Source: Miscanthus floridulus (Eukaryota > Streptophyta > Magnoliopsida > Poales > Poaceae). Taken from it: DNA of 64,000 bases. Below, piece after piece: positions 42,571 through 54,020 of the stretch. Position 1 is the stretch's first letter, and every line of letters starts with the position of its first letter. The DNA is taken from contig NC_089591.1 of assembly GCF_019320115.1 (NCBI RefSeq), positions 57,660,078 to 57,724,077 of the forward strand, given 5' to 3'. The translations under genes were made by a program, and so were the position numbers. Below the pieces are notes generated by a model that did no database searches, was not told the DNA's origin, and saw only the letters and a program-made list of their open reading frames with translations.

Positions 42571-43860
42571 GCCTTGTATCCTTGAGCAATGCTGACTTGA
42601 ACAAGTCCGAGCAGTTTAAAGTGAAGCTGACCAGTTTAACTAGCGATTCGACTAGTTTAGCCGATGATCTGAGCGGTGAAAATGGACGCCGACTGGTTTA
42701 ACTGGTTAACAGACCAATAAGCAAGAATGCCGACCAGTTTAACTGGTTAGCAGACCTCGGACTTAGCCAAATAAGACTTGCCAAAATAATGTAAGGAGCT
42801 CAAGATTAAATTTTAAAAATTCTTTACCTTAGGTGAAGCGTACACACTTAGATGTCGTTAGTGATGTTAGATGATTATGATTTAGTCAGATGAGAAAAGC
42901 AGAGGCAGGTGATTATCATCCTTGACTTAGGTAGTACAAGCGCTTAGCACTTAAACAAAAACAGTACATGCACCGCAAGGTGCAGTGTACACACTGTAGT
43001 CCCAGGCCTGACATTAGGTGAAGAAAGTACCTAGTGCCAGGATCAGATAGAAGACTCCAGATGCTTAACCAATCACACAGTCAGTCACGAGCTTTTCTGA
43101 GAACCATTAACAGGAAGAAAAAATAGTACACTCACCGCTAGATGAAGTGTACACACTTAGTCCTCGAGCCTGCTGGAAAATGAAGAAATAAATCTTGTAG
43201 CGGGGTCAAAGAAATTAAGTCAAAATATTTTCGGAGATCAAAGAAGTGGAGTGCTTAGCACTTGATCGTTGCAATTATCGATCGTGCAGCCTTGATCCGA
43301 TCCGAGTAAGACAATCCGGATAGTCCTTCATAAGGCTTCGGGTGGGCAGTCTCCTCACCGGAGACCCCGTATCACCCCCACCTTGGAACTCCCAAATCAC
43401 CGCAGCAAGGTTCGAAGGAAAGCCGACAGATTTGAATTGCCCGATGAGATAGCAAAATCTGACCGCCAAGGGAGTCCCCAGCTTAGCTGGCGAATCTTGC
43501 ACAAAGAATTCGAACACCGAGGAGTCCCTAGCATAGCCGGCAAGCCCCAGCATAACTGACGATGAAGCTCAAGCTACGAGCAATCTGACCAACCGATAGG
43601 CGATGAAACAAGCACCAAGCAGTCCAACCAACTGGTCGGCGGCGAAGTGAGCGCCGAGCAGAAGTGTGCGCTGAACAGTCCAACCAACTAGTTGGCGGCG
43701 AAGTGAGCGCCGAGCAGTCCGGGCAACTGGTGGGTGACGAAGTGCGACTGCCAGGTGGTACAACCACCTAGACGCTGATCCTCTTGTCCTTTTCGACTAA
43801 TCCAGTCCCTGAGCGTAAAAAATAAGCTCGTTGATCGAACCGAGCCCCTGTAATACAAAT
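42571..43860 (-). repeat. U3-like LTR region with short internal repeats
   Basis: CCAGTTTAACTGG-type palindromes recur at 42635-42745. A motif ending GTGTACACACT recurs near 42835, 42985 and 43150. An approximately 42-bp piece containing CCAACTGGTCGGCGGCG recurs about 2.5 times at 43610-43745. No coding capacity is evident. Confidence 0.5.
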
Positions 43861-44281
43861 ATGTAGAATGAGTAGTACATGATGTGAAAATAAAATATAT
43901 GAGCTCCGTCGTAGATAAATATTATGTTTGTTTAAAGTTTGTATCATATTTAAAATATGAGTAATTTCTTTCCGGTTGATCCTTTATTGCATCACCAGCC
44001 CCGACTATCCCATACCTCATAGCGTAGAGTGATTATCACCCGTTTACGCGTAAGTGTACAGGCGTTGCCAAGGAGCCGCTGCAGACCGCCCATGACGTAG
44101 AGCGCTGCTACCCATGCACGTGTAGGTGCGAGATCGAGAACAGGGCTGCTTCTGGATAACACAAATGAGAACGTGGCTGGTCGGCAAGTCGATGGAGAAC
44201 GAATGGAGTATCTTAATGATATTACGCATGGAGAATAAATGGAGAAGTAATAATTGGAGAAATGCCGAGGAGAGAACTTTA

Positions 44282-44599
44282 TTAAATGCAGATATAGGAA
44301 GGGCACTTATCTTTAGTCAGAACGTCTGGTCGGTGGCATATGACGTCATCTGGTTGGCGTAGACAAAATTGCCCGACCCTCGAGCTTTCCGGCCTGTGGT
44401 CATGGCGGCAGTCGCGGTCGTCATAGCGCCGTTCTTCACGGCGATCATCATTGCGACGCGGCAGGCAGTCGGAGCGTGTTGTCCGGGCGACGTCGTCCTT
44501 ATGCCGCTGGTCGGCCTTAGGCAAATCAGATCCAAGGAGATCGTTAACGTAGCCGTATTCGATTTGATTGACGGCTGAGTGGAGTAGTCTATGTGTCAC
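44282..44599 (-). pseudogene. gypsy gag fragment
   Basis: The minus-strand frame is rich in Arg/Asp (RRNDDRREERRYDDRDCRHD), a composition common in the N-terminal gag region of grass gypsy elements. It lies between the two LTR-like segments in the matching orientation. Only about 105 codons remain and no gag core motif can be shown. Confidence 0.4.
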
Positions 44600-45639
44600 G
44601 ATGTCTGAGTAGGTGGATGTAGCATGGACGGCTCGCTTACGACTCAGGCGGCTCGCTTGATGGCTCGGACGGCTCGCTTAGCAGTTTGAGTTACTCGCTT
44701 GACGCCTCGCTGCAGTCGGACGGGTGCGCGGTGTCCTAGTCGAACGGATGCAGTTGGAGCCTGACAGAGTTGATCCGTGTCGAGAGGTATATAAAGCCCA
44801 TGGGCGTATCCGACCGTAGCGAGGCGTAGTCACTCTAGTCGGATCGGACGTGGCCTTCGTGCGCTTGCTTTTGGTCTCGTGTTGATCGGCTTGATGCAAA
44901 CTAATTATAGCTCGTAGACGGCCGCCGTTTGCAGAATCCTCCAGATAGCCCGTCAGACGAGTGCATACACGCACGGGTGCATGCATACCACGGTAATCTT
45001 TGCGTGGCTTCCACAATTAGCTTGTTTGACATCCTCTTGCCACCGGACGTTGATGCATGTCCATAATTAATTAGCTTGTGTAGTATGGACTCTTTGTTGC
45101 TTTGCATGGAAATACACGTAACCGTGTACGTGTCCACCCCGTATTCTATCGTTGATGTGCTTGATCGCGTCGTGTTCCGTGTCCTATGCAGTCTCGGTCA
45201 TCGTGACCGACATGGACTCTGAACCACAGGGGGTTGAACCGCTACGATGCCGCAGGTCACGTGCGGCTCCCAGCATCGACCCTGTCTTGTGGATTTGATC
45301 CAGTACGTCCTGTCTTCGGCTTTTAGTTTTCAGTCAAAACCGGACGCCGATAGTTGTCGGTGTGTGTCGAGTGCCCATCCTCATGCGGCGGTGCATGGCA
45401 GGAAACACGCGCGCCATCGAACTGCAGCGAAGGTGAAGTAGATCGCGAACGAAGGAGACGAGTCGGCACATGCAGAAAAATTGTAGGAGACGAGTCGGCA
45501 CATGCACAAAATTAATCTGTATTAGATACTCCAAGAGCAGATTGATCTAATTGACAACGTTGCTAAGAACGACTCACCCGATTTTTTATAGACATCGACG
45601 AAAACTGCCATTTGGTTCGTCAGAGGATCAGCACGCACA

Positions 45640-46125
45640 CTCCTACTTGGCGAGACAACTGTCAATGAAATATCGTCGATAGTCCACTGAGAGGTATACC
45701 TAGGATGGTATATTGTACGGAGAGGTGCGCGTGAATAAGAACTAGATGTTAACATAGACACAAGATTTAGATAGGTTTAGGCCGTCAGCTCGACGTAATA
45801 CTCTAATCCTATGTTTTGTTGGCTTGCATTGCTGGTGTATGAGATTAAATGATTTTCGAGGAGGTCCCCTACCCGCCTTATATAGCCGGGATAGGGTTAC
45901 AGGTCGGTTATATCTAAGTCTAATCGGATAAGTGATAATCTTTAGAAGGATTCAAATATTCGGTATATCCCAACACATTGATAGCCATCTTCAGGATATC
46001 TTCTAGAGGCCTTACGGTGCACACCGACCAGTATCATGTGCCGCAAGTCTTGATGTCATGGGCTGGACCGTCCCGATGGTGCAGCCCATGTCCATTGCCA
46101 TGGGTACCCGGGGTTATATCCCCAC
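45640..46125 (-). repeat. gypsy LTR R-U5-like segment with adjacent primer-binding-like site, copy 2
   Basis: The minus strand ends ATATTTCATTGACA at about 45663 and continues with GTTGTCTCGCCAAGTAGGAG, which resembles the degenerate leader and primer-binding region of grass gypsy elements. A TATA box lies near 45880. This would be a 5' LTR, with internal DNA towards lower coordinates. Confidence 0.65.
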
Positions 46126-46189
46126 ACCCTTATTGGGCCTCTTCTAGAGGGGAGTTGACCCATATAAATATGAGTTCCCCCAACAGTAG

Positions 46190-47460
46190 CCCCTCAGCCA
46201 CTAGATTATGTCTGGTACTACATGACCTAGTAGATGCTTATATAAGAAGAGACACAATACAACTCGAAATCCAGTTGTGAGGACTGCCCTTCAAACCTAC
46301 ATATGCGCGCCTCACTAAAATCTCCACCCCAAAAAACCATGTGGGAAAAAAGGGAATGGAGAAAAGAGCATGCACACGACTTTAACCTATACATGTTCTA
46401 CTTCCCGAAGGTTTAACCTTGATCTTCCTGATGTCTTCATCTTTGGGTTTAGGCTTCTTCTGCTGCTTCTATAATGTGGTTTATTGGTTTTGCTCGGCGT
46501 GCCGGTCTTCATCTCTAGGACCTTCTTGGTGCATGGGTCTTTGTCTCTGAGGCCTTCATCTCTAGTATCTTTCGAGCATGCAAGTCTTCGTCTCCTAGGC
46601 CTTTGCCTCCAATATCTCTTCACAGCGTGCATGTCTTCGTCTTCGGGAGCTTCACATGATGATGCGTCTTCTCTTTGGAAATGGATGTAGCTGTCATGGT
46701 TGCCACCCTCCAATCTTTGCTCACGAGCGCTGGGCAAAAGACTTTATGCCCTAGGAGTGGCTGGTCCTTCCGGTGAGATCCCCTAGCCCGTCTTGTTCGG
46801 TGCTCATGATCGAATCCTCCGCCGCTCTTGGTGTAGTCGACATAGTCATACTAGTGGAAGTAGATGTCCAGACCCAAGATGCCAATGAGCCCCTGACGAA
46901 GGTGTTGTAGAGCTTGGTGTCGAAGGAGTTCATGTGGCCCTTCAAACTTGGCGATGTTGGCAAGTCGTTGTAGGCGTTGATGTCGAAGGTGTCAATGGAG
47001 GCTCTCAAGCCATTGTAGTGGTGAAGATGATGGCAAAGCTGCCCTTGCTGAAATGTTGGTGGAGGCGAGTCGTAGAGGCTCGTTGAAGATGTTAGCGAGG
47101 CGCCTCATGTCAAAGTGTTGGCAGAGGCATGTTGTTGTGGTTCACTGAAGATATTCATGAAGGCCCTCCTGCAAAAGGTGTTTGGCAGAGGTGATGTTGG
47201 TGTAGACACCAAAGGTGTCGACGAAGACCCTCGTGACGATGTGTTCACGGCGGCAAGTTGCTTCGGTTTTGCCAAAGGTGAAGGCCGTACTACAAAGGTG
47301 TTTGGCAAAAGCCCTCCTGAAAAAAGGTGTTTTAGCTGAGGCGATGTTGGTGAAGTCAGCGAAGATGGTGGTGGAGCCCCTCATGCCGAAGAGCTTGGCA
47401 AAGGCGATGCTGATGTAGACGCCGACGCCGTGTGCTGAAGGTCGGAGAAGTCACGTGAAA
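46190..47460 (-). repeat. degenerate repeat region upstream of LTR copy 2
   Basis: Phrases such as GGCAGAGGCGATGTTGGTG and GAAGGTGTTGG recur irregularly from 46880 to 47420, producing several short open frames on both strands. It is probably the U3 part of the LTR whose R-U5 starts at 46125. No gene is supported. Confidence 0.45.
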
Positions 47461-47752
47461 ATGCACCTGAGTTGGTAGGGTACATTTTTTAGGGACTTAA
47501 GATGAGCGTTATAGCTTTGTTGAATATCAACTTGCTTGCAAGTCTTTCGACTACTCAGAAAGGCACTAACTTTCTACTTGCTACAAAAGATGGTTAGTCA
47601 TTTATATGATATGCGAGGGTAGTGCGAAAGCCTTAGCTTCGCGACCTGGTGCCTGTGTAAGTTTGGGATTTCTTTCAGGATTTTGATGCATAGAGTCCTG
47701 GTGCCCGTGTACTTTTGGGACTTCTTCTAGGTGGCCATGGCCATGCAATCAC

Positions 47753-48659
47753 TACTACAGATTGATTTATCACTGTCGCTACTTTCACTGTCGTAGCAAT
47801 AGAAGTGATGCTGTGATACTTGCATCGTCGGTTGGAACGATAGCGTGGCCTCCTAGGACTGAAACTAGCAGTTCAGACTTCTACCACCGATGGGTTAACG
47901 ATAGATGCGACAGTGGTATTGGGGTTGCATTTCCTCCATCGCATGAAAAGTTAGGGCCTGACCGGGATACGCATTTTCCCCGCCGGCCCTAAAGTAGCGT
48001 TTGGTCAACCGGCGGTAAATTTAGCATGAGTGTTGAATTGCCTCAACTTCCAAGGCCGTCAAATCACCATTACTTCTGCCACGTAAAGCCTAAGAGCCGC
48101 TTACCCACTACTCTACATATACTTCAAGCCCGGTGCCCTCTCAAACGACCCCTCTTCTTCATCCATCATCCTCTTCTCTTCCAATCTACAAAGAAAATGC
48201 CAGACAACCCCATTAAGTTTCCAAGCAGCCCGTCGTCCAGCGAGGACGAATTGCCTTCCCACCAGTCCTCTGAGGAAAACGTCTCCTCCGATGATGGAAT
48301 GCCTGATTATAGTCCTCCGTAGGAGCTCCAAGAAGGGGGACCTGGAGAACGAGGAGGACAAGGAGGACGAGGACAAGGACGAGGACGACGTCGACGCCAA
48401 CGCTGAATACGACAACGATGACTCCGACGATGACGACGACTCTGACTTTGCCTCGCCTCCTCCCAATCGAGCGAGGCGAGCAGAGGATCATATATTTAGA
48501 TTAAGTAGTTTATAGTTAGTATAAGTTGTTTTAATAGTTTAGGTTAGTATTGACATTTCTTAGCATCACTCTTTACTAAGCTGTCATCCCTAGCATGATG
48601 CCAGAAATGTGTGGTTGGTAATTATTAATGACTCTTGTAAACTCAGAGAAAATTATATA
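47753..48659 (+). mobile_element. CACTA left end with acidic-protein gene remnant
   Basis: CACTACTACAGATTG at 47753 is followed by several TCACTGTCG/CGACAGTGG-like subterminal motifs and a leader containing a pyrimidine-rich stretch up to ATG 48197. The right end was not found; the element appears cut by the solo LTR starting at 48660. Confidence 0.55.
48197..48515 (+). pseudogene. small acidic protein, frameshifted
   Basis: From ATG 48197 the frame encodes a Ser/Glu/Asp-rich start (MPDNPIKFPSSPSSSEDELP) and stops at 48322. The other forward frame continues the acidic theme (KEDEDKDEDDVDANAEYDN, then DFASPPPNRARRAEDH) to a stop at 48515. One indel near 48310-48340 would join them. No known domain is recognised; similar acidic proteins occur inside CACTA elements, so element origin is inferred. 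Confidence 0.5.
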
Positions 48660-50004
48660 TGTTGAAGTAAAGTATCCACAAGCGCACAGATAATATACCA
48701 TTGTAGCATTTCACCTGGGAGTATACCGAGTATCGTTATTTATATTTTATCCATAGGAGGAGCTATGGGATTGTTGGCAAATAGATATTGACAAATATAT
48801 ATACTTATGATAAAATCATTCTCATGCTTTGGCAGGGGAAAATCAAATGATAAATAAATAATAAGTATGAAGCATTGATAATAATTCCAGAAATAGAAAT
48901 AGAGAGTCATAAAATATAGTATGGCTAGGTAGGAGATTCGGTAAGAGCAAAAGATTGCTAAGTCATTCCTTATTTCCTAAGTCTTTTATACACCCAAGTT
49001 TATACACTCTCATCTATAGCATAATTAACTTTGGATCTATGTGTAAGGAACATTACTAAGGAAGATCAAGAACAGAGCTTGTCTCCCTTCGCAACCGTGT
49101 TCTAGTTGCTCTACAAACGGGGAGTAGACTACAAAGGACTCAATGGGAGTGTCACATCCGCGATCTACCACATGACCTAGAGTGTAGAATACATCCGTAG
49201 GTAAACAATATCTAAGCACCATGCTTACATAATATCGACCACTTAACCCACACGTGTCTTGGGCTAAGCGCTTTCCGAACGTATGCATAAACTCATTATC
49301 AATCACAACTATATCAAGTATATAACTAGAGCAAACTTGGACCATAATAAATAGCAACATAATATTGAAGTAGCACAAAGTCATAAATAAAGAGATACAA
49401 TAGCTATACTAGTCTCTAGATGGCAGATCCAGAATCCTGAGCAATAGCCCACACTCTACTTGAATCTTGCTAGCTAGCCCATACTAGAAACTTGAAGAAT
49501 TAGAGCTCTATTCTCTTCTCTCTGGAAACCCTAATTTCTGGTCTGATCTTGACTTATGGTAGCGTGCTTTGGAGGGGGGCAGGGGCTGGTTATATAGGCC
49601 AGAGCGTCAATCATGAGCCCTTCGGATTAAACCCACTTGAATAAATGATGTAGATGCAATTCTTAAGGTGGTGGAGAACCGACATAACAATGAGGGGGCT
49701 GACTAGGTGGGACCAGGGGGTCGGTCGGCCTGACCTGTCATCCTCTCAGGGCCTGCTTTGATGATGTAGGCTTTTGGTATCCTCTGGAACCTCCTGGATA
49801 GTTTTTGCTTCGGATAAGCATAATTACTTCTGAACTTGTAGGTCCTCCTTGATGGTTTTCTAAATAAACCCTGCAGAAAACATAGATTCACCAAAACTCG
49901 TGGAAATTGTTAGTTGAAATCCCTAAGTCTATGCTGGTGATCATATTTATGCCCTTATACAAGTTCTATTGACGGTTTATGATGGATGGTAACTACTGTC
50001 AACA
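48660..50004 (-). repeat. probable solo LTR of a gypsy element
   Basis: On the minus strand it runs from TGTTGACAGTAGTTACC (50004) to TTTACTTCAACA (48660), with terminal TGTTGA/TCAACA hexamers. A TATA box (CCTATATAACC near 49590) precedes an R-like region containing AGGGTTTCCAGAGAG. No internal region borders it. The flanking 5-mers (ATATA and GTTAG) do not match, so it may be recombined or truncated. Confidence 0.6.
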
Positions 50005-51540
50005 GTTAGTTATTATGCTTTTCGGACGAGTACGATCATATACACGTCCAAATTATATCTATATGTTAGATATATACAATCAATCAATGAAAAAAATTAT
50101 GTTCGTGCAAATTCGATCTCTTCAATGCCACCTTTTTATATAAAATGCAAAACAAGTTCTTTCCAATAGTACTTCCAAAATAACAGTGCACGGATTTGAT
50201 CTCTCGATGAATTTTTTTAATTTTTTTGTACATTTGTGAATGAAAAGGCAAAAACTATCATGTACGGTTGTGGTTGTTTCTAGGAAAATCTAAAAGCAGT
50301 TTAACCACTGACAATCATTATATTATAGCATTGGATTAGCTGTGGTAATGGTCAGCTTAATACTAACACTGTTTAACTTATCCCGTACCGTCCTGTTCTC
50401 ACTGCCGATCAATCTAGACCGTCTATTTGGCAAAAAACCTAGAAGCAGTCGGGCCCATTCCCAACTCCCATCGGGTCCTATCGGCGCCTTGGCGGCAGTT
50501 CGACCAACTAAAAACCCCACAAATCCATTAGTTCTCCCCACCCATTGTTGCTTCATCTTCATTCTCCCCACTCGGTGCTTCATGTTCATTTTGACCCATC
50601 GCCTATACTTGCCCTGCCTCGAGCACCTTGCATTGTCATTGTGGACAATGCCTCATGAGGGTTAGATGGATTCTGTCACCCCCTGTTTGCATTTGGTTAC
50701 AATTGGTTTTGGGTTCGGTATCAGTTTTGGTCATATTAGAAATTTCTTCATTGCAATAGATGTCTTACTTCGGAAGAAGCCATTTCAATGCGAGCAACCT
50801 TGCGTTTTGGCGCCTAGAGGAGGATACTAGGACCCCAAATGATGTTGTTTGCTACTTAGGGATGAACCATTCACCCAGACCGACTGTTGATTGTTGAAGC
50901 TATTGTTCATCACCTTCTCGAACCACAAAATTTGACAAGAATCATCCAAGACCCTATTTGTGGAGAGATTTTTGTGCTTTGCAGGACTGGACAGGAAGTA
51001 GACAAACTTTATAGATACAATATGTCTGTGGATGGAGATGTTGTCATCTTTGCTATGGTTCACTACCTCTGGCATTTGGGACCACATCAACCAATTGAGT
51101 ACCTTAGCAACTGCCTACCCATCCGACATTAAGTCTTAGAATTTGTGAAACTTTTATGTTAATGAAGTTTATATGTACTGATTCAACCTCTAGATTAGTA
51201 TGTATGAGTGTTGCATAATCATTGAACTATTACTTCGGTTAAACTATTAATCGAATCAGTTGGTCTTGATTGTGGTCCACGTGTACACCTCTATGTAAGC
51301 ATAGAGGATGTAAAATAGGTCTTCTTCTATAGGCGGATAGTACCCTAAACCATCGATGACATAGCATTTCATCTTGGTGGGAGTGCGAGGGTTTTCAAGG
51401 ACATTTTGGTGCCTTGGCGAGAGGCAAAAGCATAGACAAAAGACCTAGGCCGGCCTCTTGACTTAGAGTGTGCAATACTTTGAACCCTGACTACTCGATA
51501 GCTGCATCTAGCTCCAACTCCTCCTAGTGGTCGGCACCAT
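50005..51540. other. unresolved DNA
   Basis: Two frames of 80-87 codons overlap on opposite strands at 50827-51132, and neither is recognised. The rest has no element ends I can identify. It lies upstream of the GRF pseudogene and may be the 5' part of the CACTA element ending at 53132. Confidence 0.4.
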
Positions 51541-51545
51541 CCTAG

Positions 51546-52151
51546 GGCGCCATCACGAGAAGAACACCGGCTTCCAGCGGAGGAGGCTATAATGGGAGGG
51601 GGCTGCCCATCCCATGCCGTGTCGAGAATCACCCCTACGCATACCAGCCACCACTTTTGTGTCGCTGTGGCTTGAAAACACCTCTGTGGATTTCATGGAG
51701 TGATGGAAACCTAGGACATCGGTACCACAGATGCTGCAGGGCAAATAATGTAACTTGATTTCTTTTTCGTGTTCATTCTGTTTTCGCAATGCAAATGCTG
51801 AAATCCCGCTATACTTATGGTAATTTGGTTTTTTTGTAGCCCGACTTAGATTGCAGATTCTTTAAGTGGCACGATCCCCTGTATGGAAAATTTATGAGGA
51901 CTTTGATTTTGGACTTATGTAACAAGATTTAGGAACTAAAGGCGGAGACCAATGTTACAACAAATGAAGAATATCTGTAGCAGGAGGAAGAGATTATGCC
52001 ACAGATTGAAGAAATGACCAGTGTTCCAACAACGATGATGCAAGATTTCATACCTTTGAGAAAGAAATATGCTTCCTATTCTTGTTTCACCTTTTTTGTA
52101 CTTACCTTATTTCTTGGTATGTTCATTGGTAAGTTGCTTAGTTCACCGTAG
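51546..52151 (+). pseudogene. GRF zinc finger - coiled coil - transmembrane protein, pseudogene
   Basis: Exon 1 (51546-51749) encodes a Ser/Gly-rich start and a GRF-type finger: LLCRCGLKTPLWISWSDGNL, then GHRYHRCC. It ends at AAT|GTAACT. Exon 2 (51840-52151), after a TTTTTTGTAG acceptor, stays in phase with DLDCRFFKWHDP, a Lys/Glu-rich stretch, and a C-terminal hydrophobic helix (CFTFFVLTLFLGMFIG) just before the stop. In-frame TAG codons occur in exon 2 before ELKAET and after EEYL, and no ATG is in frame upstream, so it is dead. This domain order is common in grass genomes; its function is not known to me. Confidence 0.75.
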
Positions 52152-52410
52152 TAGATTCAAGTATCAATTTATATATCGGACTGAAATCTATCACTTTTGT
52201 ACAACTATTGTTGAACTAAATACAAGGTGATAAACCAGGTGTTCAATTTATTGAACTGTAGATGATAGTAGATCCAAGTATTAATTGATTTGTTGGACTA
52301 AAATTTGTCACTTTTGTACAACTATTGTTGAACTAAATGGAAGGTGGTTAACCAGGTGTTCAATTTATTGAACTGTAAATGATAGCAGATCCAAGTATCA
52401 ATTGATGTGT
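52151..52410. repeat. 117-bp tandem repeat, about 2.2 copies
   Basis: Units begin at 52151, 52268 and 52385 (GTAGATTCAAGTATC, GTAGATCCAAGTATT, GCAGATCCAAGTATC) and share TTTTGTACAACTATTGTTGA. They lie just after the GRF pseudogene stop. Confidence 0.85.
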
Positions 52411-52799
52411 TGGAGGCATCCTACTTTCCTGGATACTGGGCCCTGGTATAGGGGCAACTAATTTATTGAACTGTATATACACTCTCCTATGGTCCTACCA
52501 CACCTTCCTCACATCCATTCCCCACTCTGCTCCCTTGCACTGCTTCACCCTGCTAGCATTGGACGAAAGACAGCCTCTATCGTGCTCACTGCTCCTTCAC
52601 CTCCAACCTCGATGGAGCATAAATCTTCAGCGTGCCATCCCTGTTTCTCTGCTCTATCGGATCTAAGGTAACTGCACTGGATCTACTCATTCACCGGATT
52701 CTATATTCCTTTGTATTACTCCCTCGTGCTCTTTGCTCCTTCACCTCCAACCTAGCCACACTAATTTTGTTGGATTTGTAGATAAAATGCATCTTCTCA

Positions 52800-53132
52800 T
52801 ACTGTGTGGAGATCTATGATGAAGCCATTCATTATAGATCAAATATTGTTTGTCACCGATGTGTAATTAGTTCGATGACGAAGCCCTGTTCGTCATAGTT
52901 TTAAAGGAGATCATCACATATGAGTCGCAAGAGTGATCTATGATGAAACCCTGCGCTCTTCTATGATGTTTTTGTGATGATGCCTGATTTCATCATAGAA
53001 AGGGAGGGTTGCAGGATCGTCACCACTGATCTATGGCGAAATGGAAATATTCATCATAAAAAGCGATCTTCTATGATGATTTTAGATTCATCATTAAGAT
53101 TTTCATCATAGAAGTGGATATTTCTAGTAGTG
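52800..53132 (-). mobile_element. CACTA right end with TCATCATAGAAG repeats
   Basis: The minus strand starts CACTACTAGAAATATCC at 53132. CTATGATGAA / TTCATCATAG motifs recur about ten times in both directions from 52850 to 53120. Its partner end is not identified; the end at 47753 has different subterminal motifs. The right Tat LTR begins 23 bp further on. Confidence 0.7.
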
Positions 53133-53301
53133 AGAGTTTACAGCCTTTGTATATTTGTTGACACCATTTTTTTGCACGTGTCAAAATAATCGGAGTGGAC
53201 TAATCGGCAAGGGGAAAGTTATTGAATACTTTGATAGCCAATGAAAGCCAGTTTGTAAAAATAGTTGCCGATAGCTGGTGATGATCGATGGAAAGGTTGA
53301 T

Positions 53302-53470
53302 GAAACAGGGAGTATGCCGATGAAAGAAGACTTGAAGACTACTGCCGATGAAACAGGGAGTATGCCGATGAAGGAAGACTTGAAGACTACTGCCGATGAA
53401 GCAGGGAGTATGCCGATGAAGGAAGACTTGAAGCCTACTGCCGATGAAATAGGGAGTATGCCGATGGGAA
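53302..53470 (+). repeat. 48-bp tandem repeat in the LTR
   Basis: Units start at 53302, 53350, 53398 and 53446 with GAAACAGGGAG-type sequence (GAAGCAGGGAG, GAAATAGGGAG). Each contains ATGCCGATGAA and ACTGCCGAT. The left LTR has about three units, so copy number varies between elements. Confidence 0.93.
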
Positions 53471-53636
53471 GGAGGACAGTGAGATTTCCATCGTAATTGA
53501 GGCGGACAGGGAAATAGATAGGAGTTGATTTCCTTTTCTGTATTTGTTAGGTTATGATTCGTGTAAGAGTCACGTGTTTCCTTAGATATGGGATTGGTGT
53601 CCTAGTTGTGTTTGGTTGTGTCTCTTTAGATCAGGG

Positions 53637-53644
53637 TATAAATA
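53637..53644 (+). promoter_or_regulatory. TATA box of right LTR
   Basis: TATAAATA lies about 480 bp into the LTR and would start the genomic RNA about 30 bp downstream. Confidence 0.7.
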
Positions 53645-53990
53645 TGGAGTAAGGGGCAATGTAATAGAATATATCAATCAATATCAAAACCAACTTTTAC
53701 TCCTATTTGCATCTACTTTTCGGCGACTTCGTCAATTTGCATATTTTCCTTTTTACGAGTTCTCATTGATTCGGCGAGCTGCATCGCTTCAGTGCGATCT
53801 TCGGCGATTCTCGAGTTCCGCGTGAGCACCTCTTGGCCGTGACTTCCGGGCGTATCGCTGTTGTCAGGACCAAAGTGTTCGTTTCTTCATCCTTGTCGAT
53901 TAGCAGGTCAAATCGACTGGCACGCTTTGGATATCGATTCGGGTATTAGCCCTTTGTGTTTGCAGATCACTTTTGCATCAACACATCTTT

Positions 53991-54008
53991 TGGCACGCCT
54001 GGTGGGAC
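53991..54008 (+). promoter_or_regulatory. primer-binding site
   Basis: TGGCACGCCTGGTGGGAC starts 7 bp after the LTR end. TGG complements the CCA end of a tRNA. The left copy has TGGCACGCCCGG. I cannot assign the tRNA with confidence. Confidence 0.6.
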
Positions 54009-54020
54009 GCTTCAACCAAT

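Larger units (their letters stand above)
53156..53983 (+). repeat. 5' LTR of right Tat element
   Basis: 828 bp from TGTTGACACC to GCATCAACA. It contains four 48-bp tandem units (53302-53470) carrying two CCGAT motifs each, and a TATA box at 53637. Confidence 0.93.

Noticed and set aside
46387..46737. 116-codon minus-strand frame
   Set aside because: Low-complexity charged sequence in a repetitive LTR region, with no recognised domain.
48113..48491. Ser-rich and Val-rich minus-strand frames
   Set aside because: They are the antisense of the acidic GAGGAC-type codons of the plus-strand gene.
47753..53132. One CACTA element spanning both ends
   Set aside because: Both ends start CACTACTA, but their subterminal motifs differ and the flanking triplets (AAT and AGA) do not match.
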